From: Phoronis australis
Taxonomy: Eukaryota > Phoronida > Phoronidae
Reading direction: 5' to 3'
Length of the DNA stretch: 26,363 nucleotides
Assembly: GCA_002633005.1 (NCBI GenBank)
Contig: NMRA01000899.1
Coordinates: 79,843 to 106,205 of the forward strand
This document shows, in pieces, positions 1 to 8,500 of the stretch (positions are counted from its first letter, which is position 1; the number at the start of each line of letters is the position of its first letter). The notes below the pieces were generated by a model. That model did no database searches. It saw nothing but the letters and a program-made list of their open reading frames with translations, and was not told the DNA's origin. A program made the translations under genes and the position numbers.

Positions 1-243
1 TTTAAAGTTAGAATGACTAAGTAGATTAGTCATTCAATTAAGCAAGCTAGGTGACTCCATGAAATGTTTGTTATTTAAAGTTTTTTGCAGATTTTGTTAA
101 TTATAATTTAAACTTTTGTAGTGTCTTACGAAGTTATACATATAGTGTTGACTGCCTCTAAAGTTCTGTATTGGGCTTGATGTTGGTTAATCAGGCACTG
201 CTTTAGGGTTGAGGGCTGAAATACCAAGCCTGGACAAAAGTTC
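1..243. other. Gene-free flank, nothing recognised
   Basis: AT-rich sequence with no open frame of note and no splice-bounded coding segment that I can recognise. It leads into the repeat block at 244. Confidence 0.5.
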
Positions 244-326
244 AAACCTGACGCAGCACTTTCTAAACTCGACGCGCATTTTCCACACTCGACGCTGCAA
301 AATCCAAACTCGTTACAGCGTCGAGT
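244..326. repeat. Degenerate ~21-bp tandem repeat ending in a hairpin
   Basis: Four diverged units of 20-21 bp begin at about 244, 265, 285 and 306. Each starts with a form of AAACTCGACGC (AAACCTGACGC, AAACTCGACGC, ACACTCGACGC, AAACTCGTTAC). The last part folds back: ACTCGACGCTG at 287-297 is the exact reverse complement of CAGCGTCGAGT at 316-326, giving an 11-bp stem with an 18-nt loop. No function is inferred. Confidence 0.6.
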
Positions 327-765
327 TAAAACAGGCCGTGGAGAACACTGGTCTCATATTGTCCTGCAAAAATAAAAAATAGTGTCTGACAACAATGACT
401 GACCAGGAACAGTTACTCTGCACCAAACACAAAAGGTTCTCATCTACTCGTAATACCTGGGCCTCAGCTCTATGAACTCAAATTTATTTTTTTGCATTTT
501 CTATTCCACTTTTGTGCAAACTCAAGATAAGTGTTATTAGTCTATGCTTGGTTTCATATGCGTGCCTTGCATTGATAACTTTGTAATCTTATTGATTGTG
601 CACTTGATGACCCCAGTATGAAGACTAAAAGTTTTCAGTCTGAACGGGATATTTCGAGTTCAGACCCGTAGCCAGCATTATGTGGGGGTGGTTCGAATTT
701 CTACTACGGTGGACCTTTGATATTTTGCAAACGTTGACACTGTAGAGTTTTAGGTAAGGCTCTTG
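327..765. other. Gene-free stretch, nothing recognised
   Basis: No exon, RNA gene or clear repeat is visible. A donor-like AG|GTAAGG occurs near 754, but no open frame with a start codon leads into it in the phase needed by the downstream elongase exon. Confidence 0.4.
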
Positions 766-1019
766 CATGCACGCACCCAGGGGGGGGGGGCTCAGGGGGG
801 GCTCGAATGAGCCCCCTATTTGGCGAAGTGGGCAAAAATGCCCACCTCAGAGAAACGAAAAAAGTAGAATATGAGACAAAAGTCCACTAAAAAGGCAAGA
901 GCTACCAAAATTCGGCGAATGCGCAATTCATAGTTCTTAATGTGCTCTGTGAATTTTAGCAAAAGGTGCACGTTATAAAAATTCGAGCATCCTCATTTTT
1001 TAGGCTGGGTGCGTGCAAG
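766..1019. mobile_element. MITE-like element, 254 bp, with 15-bp inverted ends
   Basis: CATGCACGCACCCAG at 766-780 pairs with CTGGGTGCGTGCAAG at 1005-1019, matching at 14 of 15 positions. The pentamer TCTTG directly flanks both ends (761-765 and 1020-1024), consistent with a 5-bp target duplication, though so short a repeat can arise by chance. Inside the left end are 11 Gs (780-790) and two adjacent perfect hairpins: GGGGGCTC/GAGCCCCC (797-816) and GTGGGCA/TGCCCAC (828-845). No transposase fragment is visible, so it would be non-autonomous. The superfamily is not assigned. Confidence 0.6.
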
Positions 1020-1197
1020 TCTTGATGCAGCTTAACTAGGGTGGACGGAAATCTGTATACGCAACGACGACTCTTGGCTTCATGTTCCCAAGATCAGAAT
1101 TTGTAATACCAGAAATAAAGATGGCTGACGGTTGCTCATAAAGAACGGGACCCAAATTCGGAGGTAATTTGGTCTGAGCGATTACTCCTCATTACTT

Positions 1198-1620
1198 TAG
1201 TTGCGTTTAGACATCAACTCTAGGCCCGGCGCAACTGACACGGTACACTTCCCGTGTCAAGCGGCCATTTACACACACAACTCACTAACTGTGACAAGAT
1301 GGAAATTGCAGGCTGGAGAGACTGGATCGCATATGCGCAGGTTTACAAATGACGAGAATTGCAGAGACAAAAACCCGTACGTAGGTCATTAGGCAAGTGC
1401 AGTAGAGATGATCCTTTCTGCCTTGCCCCAGTTACGCGTTTAGACTTATAATTGACACGGAGCAAGATGTTCGAGCGCAAATTGCTCTACCTACCAAACG
1501 GGTGTCAAAATTTGTCACCTCGGTGTCAATTTGCTCCATGTCAGTCCCGTTTACACGCTGGAACAACTCGTTCCATGTCAGCTGATCTGTGTCATCTTTT
1601 GAAGTGTAAACGGCAATATA
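1198..1620. mobile_element. Probable non-autonomous DNA transposon, ~420 bp, imperfect inverted ends
   Basis: The left end (TAGTTGCGTTTAGACATCAA, 1198-1217) resembles the reverse complement of the right end (TATTGCCGTTTACACTTCAA), with a one-base offset and a few mismatches. The interior is dense in related words. TGACACGG or its reverse complement and one-base variants occur near 1236, 1252, 1453, 1522, 1537 and 1573. (C)GTTTA(C/G)AC words occur near 1203, 1266, 1437, 1547 and 1606. Smaller inverted pairs include GACACGGAGCAA (1454-1465) against TTGCTCCATGTC (1531-1542), 11 of 12. Such subterminal word clusters are typical of transposase binding arrays. No target duplication is clear, and the short open frames inside encode nothing recognisable. 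Confidence 0.45.
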
Positions 1621-1737
1621 CTCGGACGGAAATATTTAATCGAAGAATGATCGACTTGAATATTTTGATCTGGTTGTACTTTGCGCGTTACTTAACTTTG
1701 CTTACATCGCTGGAAATGGGAACAGCCCAGTATTCCA

Positions 1738-1801
1738 AAGGTTCACTACTCTGAAGGTTCACGATTCCGAAGGTTCACGATTCCGAAGGTTCACTACTCC
1801 G
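1738..1801. repeat. 16-bp tandem repeat, four units
   Basis: Four contiguous 16-bp units at 1738, 1754, 1770 and 1786. Units 2 and 3 are identical (AAGGTTCACGATTCCG); units 1 and 4 differ at two to four positions (ACTACTCTG or ACTACTCCG endings). The array ends 13 bases before a single N, so the copy number may be under-assembled. Confidence 0.85.
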
Positions 1802-1813
1802 AGGAGCTCAATT

Positions 1814-1814
1814 N
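1814..1814. other. One-base gap (N)
   Basis: A single ambiguous base follows the 16-bp tandem array. It may be an unresolved consensus base or a collapsed join in the assembly. Confidence 0.95.
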
Positions 1815-4800
1815 AAATCTCGAGTTCGTGCGTGAATGTACAGCATTTTTTCACTCAGGGTGCACACTTTTGTTTCAGAAATGGCAATTTATGAAGTTTT
1901 CATTTCAGGTTTGAGACTTCTTTTATTGGAATCAACATGGTATATGGAATATCAGGTTAAATTTTTGTGAAATATCCTTATTTAGTTTTTGAGATTTGGC
2001 CTGTTGAAATAACAAAGAAAAATGTGGGCTTCGGAGAATACATCATTGGTATTGTCACATCCATTTTGGAAAAAAGACTTAAATCTGGCTTAGGAACAAG
2101 AACGTTTATTGTTGGTAACTCAGTATTTAATCACTGAATATCAATATAAAAAATAGGTTCACACCTGTGTATGCTTCACAAGGTGTGAGTACACAAATAA
2201 ACATAGCAATTGTACTTAATCTTTAGACATACTCAGCACTTAACTATCATCAAAGTCACATCACTGTCAAAAGGAATGGCTAATTCTATTAACTATCATC
2301 AAAGAAATGCAGGAAAACACTTTTCATCATCAGTAAACATTGTTTGCATGAATCTCGCATAACACAGGGGTCACGGATGGGGCTACAGAGAATACAAAAT
2401 GTTGAGATACCTCTTTATGAGTGGATGAACACTTGAGCAGTGCAATAGAATTCATTTACTTGTTAATACCAACACTTCTGAATGACCAAAGAACATTCAT
2501 GTTTGATTGATAATGAGTTTAAACTGAAAAAGTAATTTTTAGCTAAACTTGCCTCAAATCCCACCCATAAATAAAAAATTGTATTTTTTTCTTGTGTTGG
2601 AGAGTTTATTTGTCTCAATTTCCTCAGTAAATGCACCTAGATGCAAGTTTTTTCAAAACCATGTACTGACAATTCAAAGTTGGTGGCTACAGAGAATACA
2701 GGGGCTACAAAGAATACGAAAGACATTTTTGCTAAATGGTCAATTCAAATCCAGGGCTGGGTCTAATATTTTTTGTGGGCTAAAGATAGCTTCAAGATTA
2801 CCAATGTGCAGTGTCAAATATCTATTACTAAATGAAAAATTTAATGGAATTCAGACAGGGCTACGGAGAATACACAGTTTTTCTTAGGCGACGGTGATAT
2901 TATTTGGCTGAGAAATCTAATCACCAGGACATCTGGTACAAACATTTGGTTTCTAAATCAAATCAGATCCCTGCAATCACCTGAAGAAAAACAAGAAATA
3001 TTTCTAAGATTATGAAAAAACATTAAATTTCAATTAAATGTGTGATTTAATTAAACGCCATTTGTACTAAAAACGTGCAACATCTCAGTGAAACAAAATA
3101 ACGATGGATTTCTGGCTATTTTCAGCTATATCAAGGATTACTCTGGCCATAATTAACATTTTTTCGTACTTTAAAATGTACAAATGTCATACCGTAAGTA
3201 CCGGTGCTAAAACAAGATCATCATACAAATATCTGCCAGAGGTGAAGGAATTCCATCAATATGATTGCATAACATAAAAAATGTATAGATTTGCACCCTG
3301 AGTGAACAACTCATATTCGCAAACCATAATGTACTCAATACAGACTAATTGCCACTTCTATTGAGTTTGCTCAAAAAATGGTTTAATTGAAAATGCAAAA
3401 AATATTTTTTAGTTGGATTTCGAGTAAAAAGATTAAACTCCAATCTCCAGTATCAGTGGAACTGGTGACAGTAGATTGTTAGTTGTGCTCTCTCTGTAAA
3501 CCAATTGTTCAAAGTTGATCAAATTGTGAAACTTGGCTACGACATTGAGTAGGAAAGTTTAGTTATGATTCTTCCATTTACATGTAGGACAGAATGATTT
3601 CATGTTGACTTCAATGTTAGAAGTCGCTTGATTTGTGAACAAAACCGAAACCTATGAATAATTGAATCTAGGTAAATTGTGTATCAAATAATCTTGAAAA
3701 TACTGTAAAAATTTTCCAGTTCGGGACAGCCTCTAATTAAAGTGTGGGAAACTGAAATTCAAATTGAGTTTTCGTGAAAAAATCTGAAGATTCAGGGACA
3801 TAGGTAAATTAAATAGCTTTCAACATATTTCTCAGATACCGAACAATATGTTATGTATCAATAAAGTCTGAGGTAAAATCGCTGCCGACGCAAGAGAATT
3901 TGGAATAAATTTTTTCGGGTGTGTCTCGTAATTCTGGATTTCGCACCAGTCAATATTGACCATTCCTTAAATTTGGTACAAGTTGCTACCATGAGCACAG
4001 CAATTTAATTTTCATTGTCCCTATATATATACTGTAGAATGTTTACAGAAAAGCAAGTTGTTTTGAACACATGCAGTGACAGAGTTGGGAGTTGAGTTGA
4101 GTTGCTTGGGCATGCACTGAAGGTTTTGATTGACATTACAAAATTGTGGAAGATGATGCCTATTAGTAGCAGTAGTATTGATAATGTAACCAGGAGAGCA
4201 AAATGAATCCCATGTCAAAGGTTAAATTTTGAGGTTGCATGGTGTTCAGCCAAATGCATTTTGTAGATACATCTAGAAGCCTATCTGAGAGTCAGTAATG
4301 CGTGTGGTGTTGTTACAATCTTTTTTTTTCTCATAAATTCAAAAACAGCTATTTTGATGTTACAGCATGGCTGAATTATTACGGTAGTTCCCTACTTATT
4401 TAGCACAATGTTCTCATTTCACACTCCCGAAGTTATTCGTAAAAGTAACATTTTGTTGCATTCTTGTTCATTCTGTTCATTGACTCCAGGTGACGTATTC
4501 GGCGTGATCCCAAAGTATCTGCTTGGATGCAGAGGGCCTAGTAATTGATTGTAGATTTTTGGAAGTTTGAGCCGCCTACACTTCCGTGAGGCTAGAGCCA
4601 TGTGTCATACCGTCTGTACTGATCCTCTCACCCCATGATGGTACCAGTTGACTTCAGTCACCCCTTCCCCATTAAAATAATGACCCAGCTCCTGCATGTG
4701 TTCAACAGCAGGTGTGCTACACTATGTTGTGCTTGGCATGCTACGAGGGGGCAGTAATTGACATGCCGATATTTGCTGCATGGCAGTGTCCACATCTAGG

Positions 4801-5328
4801 CCCAGGATCTAATTTTTCTGATCGAAATCAAATCAAAATTATTTTTGATACTTTCTTTTATGGTTTATGTAGATAACTAGTTTGTAATACTTTCTTTTTT
4901 GTAGCCCCAGCATTAAAGCTCATGTATATACATTTAAGTCTGAACTCAAAATCTCATTTTTACTCGAAATCTCATTTTTCTGGAGTTTGTGGTTCGAATC
5001 TAGTATAGGGGCCATCAAGGATAAATTTGGACTACACAGTGGTTTAGTACCCCATTATTTAATGAAACACATAATAATTTTAAGTGTGTATTCAAGTATG
5101 TATTTAAGTAGAATAGAAAATATTTAAGATAATTTCTAGTTTGATTTTGATTAAAAAGATTAGATTTGTGTCCCAGGTGTGATGCAACTGTCCAAGATTT
5201 CTCTGAAAAACTGAGGAGATCCTTGAAAAGAGACCAAAGTTTACGTAGTGTGTGTTTGGGTTTAAAATAACAATGGATGTCATTACGTGTGAAGATTGGC
5301 ATAACCTTTGACATTAATTGTTTTCCAG
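1815..5328. other. Gene-free region upstream of the ELOVL exons
   Basis: About 3.5 kb of AT-rich DNA with no coding exon that I recognise on either strand. It should contain part of the first ELOVL intron and possibly its 5' exon. Small repeats seen: TTAACTATCATCAAAG twice (2240 and 2289), a short inverted repeat TCACACCT/AGGTGTGA (2159-2188), and the dispersed word described separately. The short open frames here show no domain, no splice-bounded conservation and no codon bias. Confidence 0.5.
2026..2873. repeat. Five dispersed copies of GGGCTACGGAGAATAC-like word
   Basis: Copies lie at 2026-2041 (GGGCTTCGGAGAATAC), 2379-2395 (GGGGCTACAGAGAATAC), 2685-2699 (GGCTACAGAGAATAC), 2701-2717 (GGGGCTACAAAGAATAC) and 2858-2873 (GGGCTACGGAGAATAC). 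All are on the same strand and differ by one or two bases. Spacing is irregular except that copies three and four abut. They may be remnants of a diverged satellite or scattered protein-binding sites. Confidence 0.75.
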
Positions 5329-5519
5329 ATGTGAGGACGAAACATTGGCTTTTGCTCAACAACACTCCAGTTTACGTGTGGACATGTTCTGCTCTCTATC
5401 TTCTCTTCCTCCATGTGGGGCCCAGAGTTATGCGCAACCGGGAACCATTGGAGCTGCGTAACTTAATGAGAGTGTATAACTTTGGCCTGGTCGTGCTGTC
5501 CGTCTATATGGTGGTTGAG
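5329..5519 (+). CDS. ELOVL exon A (N-terminal region, first membrane segments)
   Basis: Acceptor TTTTCCAG at 5321-5328 and donor GTGAGT at 5520. It starts in phase 1 (the first codon needs one base, G, from upstream, giving D) and ends in phase 0. It encodes [12 protein letters not shown], a hydrophobic segment, the family landmark [10 protein letters not shown], and [12 protein letters not shown]. The upstream exon with the initiator was not found. Confidence 0.9.
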
Positions 5520-8500
5520 GTGAGTTTGACCGAGGCGTCACTGCTAAGTTACGTTAGACACACTTGTGGCCAGCAATCTTGGTTCACAAAACAAATTATT
5601 TTTCTAAGAAAGTTGATAAAAGTGTCATCAAAATTAGTCTGGCTTTGTCAAAGTTGCAGTGAGCATTTGCAGGAAGGAAAGACAAAAAATTATTAAAACC
5701 ATTTGAACACCAGCCAGAATTGTCTTCTTCTAAATTTTGCTGATTTTGAACAAGAATTTTTGTTGTTTGATTATTAAAACATTTGTAGGTTGACTTAATG
5801 ACCTGACAGATCACATGATCAGCAAACTCTAGTATAGACAACATCTCTGCAGGCATCTTGTTTTAATCTAGTCGGAGGTTCCGCCTTGAGTTATGGTCTT
5901 GACCACCATATTGTTGAAGTAGGGGACCGTCCACACTATTAGTTACTCTTGAACGAGTTATTCCTGGAACGACTTGTCCTAGCTTTAGTAGCTGTAGTAA
6001 CTAGTACGTGTGTAGATGCTATTTGCCTTATTGTAAATTGACACATGTGTGACAACTTAGCCCACCTTATCGAGAACAGGTAACTTGTTTTCCTCTTTCA
6101 AGAGGCTTGGTTTTGATTTCCTCTTATTTCCAGTTTCTTCTTTTTTTGTCTCATTTTATCATTATTTTGACTTCATTGAAGCAAATTGTTTATTTTAGTG
6201 ATATTTTGCAACACAAAAATTTCTTTCACACAAGCCTATTTATTTGTTGAACAATATATCACCTGGGAAATTTTCCTCTTTTTTGTCATTGGCCATTCCA
6301 AGGCCTGCTTGTTCTAAGGTGTTGCCCCAGTGCAAGTGGTAGTTTGCAAATCTGCAGATGAGATGGAACTAAATACCAGCCGCTCTCCTGTGTACTTTTG
6401 CTACTCGTTCGTTTATCAATTTTCTATCGGAATTGCACCAAAGTAAGACAAAAAGCTAAAACCTTTTCACTGAAAACACAAAAAGCATCAGTCGTTTTAT
6501 GACTTTGTGTAAGATCTCAATCGTGCAGTGTTTATACTGGGTTGACCATGGTCAAGATGCCCTCGGGCCACTTATCCTAGGCTAATACTCATGATGTGAA
6601 CATGACATAAATGTCTGAAAAATTCTCATAAAGCGTATTATGTGGTCTGATGTACATGTAGAGTCACTTTCTCTCATTCTGCATTAAATGTGTTTTCAGT
6701 TCTCACGGGAAATCTTTCGCTGTTGTCACTTTGCCAGTGAATGACAGTCTGCTAGACTATTATGTGACATCATATTTAAGCCTGTTTCAAAGTAGCTCTT
6801 ATTAGAAAATGTGTGGAAAGTTTGTTTGTTTTTTATCTTAGTAATTACATTTACAACCACAGTTTTAAAGTGAGCCTTTTCAAGAATTTTTAATTTTGCA
6901 ACAGCTATGTAGCCTGTTCAGATAAAACTGTTTTAGCTAAAACGAATCTTAAATTTCAGCCATGTTTAAGATAAACCTTAGATTTGTCTCAAGTCCAAAG
7001 AGATCTTAAGTGTGCTGACTTTTTATATGTTTTGTTTTAATTTGGATTAGTAACTTTCCAGGTGTGGAAGTTATAAAGTTTAGAATTTGAGACTTCATTG
7101 GCAATTAATATTTTCCACCACAAAGTTGGTGTATTCTTTGCTTGGAGTTGACTGACATGTGTTAATTTCCGTGACTTGATTACTGCAAAGTGTTTCAAAT
7201 CTCTAATTTTCTTGAATGGTTGAGTACTGTCAATGTTAGTGCTGTTTCTTCTCAACAGATGGTGCTGAGTACATGGGACCTGGGCTACAGTTATGTCTGC
7301 TCACCACTCAACAGTGAAACTGTGAAGAACCCCAAAGAACTCAGGGTGGGTGATTCAGTGTAACACTTTTTGTATTACCCCCTCTTTTGGCCATAGACTA
7401 TTGTTTGTCCGTAGCTTTCTTCAGTAGGATTGTTACTGGCGACAGACAAACATTAGCCTCAGTGTTTAACAAAAGAGGTGTTGCATTAAACAGTCTATTA
7501 GCCAGCTATAGGATATACTCAGTATGTAGTAAGAATTGATGATAACATTATAAGAATATTATATGAACCCGAACTGCGTACCAATAAATGCACATCGCAA
7601 GAGCAAATACCATGGGTTTACAAATCAAATTTGAAATGCCCAAATAATCATGTACCTTAGCCACAATAATCTTGAATCATATTCAACTCAGCTCATGAAT
7701 ATTTTGTTGAACAGAAAAGGCTCGGATGGTTGCATACAGCTAATGTATGATCTGGGTCGCTGGTTGCCTCTTGCCCTCCACAAGGCATGGCACCTCGTTT
7801 CCGATCCCTCGGACATAATACCCAAGAACTGCACAGTAGGCTGAACGTCACCCCTTGTCTTTCTAATCTGCTGTTCTCTCTGACTCATGTCTGTCTCTAT
7901 ACAATTGTTCTCTGACTCATGTCTGTCTCTATGTGTGCAGCTGACTCATGTCTGTCTCTATGTGTGCAGCTGGCTAAAGTACTATGGTGGTACTTCTTCT
8001 CCAAGCTGATTGAGTTCATGGACACTGTGTTGATGATCGTGCGCAAGAAAAACAACCAAGTCACGTTCCTTCATGTCTTCCACCATCTGTCCATGCTGAA
8101 CATCTGGTGGTGGGTGATGATGTTCATACCAGGAGGGCAGTGTGAGTGTTGTTTATTTTGAACATCTGGTGGTGGGTAGTTTTCTTCATAGTGGAAGGGA
8201 AGTGGAATTGTTGTTCATGTTGAACATCTGGTGGTGGGTGATAGTGTTCACACCTGGAGGGCAGTGAGAGTATTGTTCATACTGAGGGAGCAATGAGGTC
8301 ATGTTGAACATCTTGTGATTGGTGGTGATTATTTGGTGACACTTTGCAACAGTATAGTAAGTCTTTGAGAATTCTAATGATTCCTTTTGTCCTAGGCTAA
8401 CGTATTACTTTTGTAAATCTGTGCAAATAAATCTGGAGCATGTAGCTCAGGATGAATCTTACAAGAATATTGCTGGTGTAGTGGAGTAATGGAAGAACTT

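Noticed and set aside
8159-8281. The 62-bp copies after ELOVL exon C as extra tandem exons
   Set aside because: They lack their own acceptors, copy 2 has lost its donor, and direct read-through meets a stop at 8159-8161.
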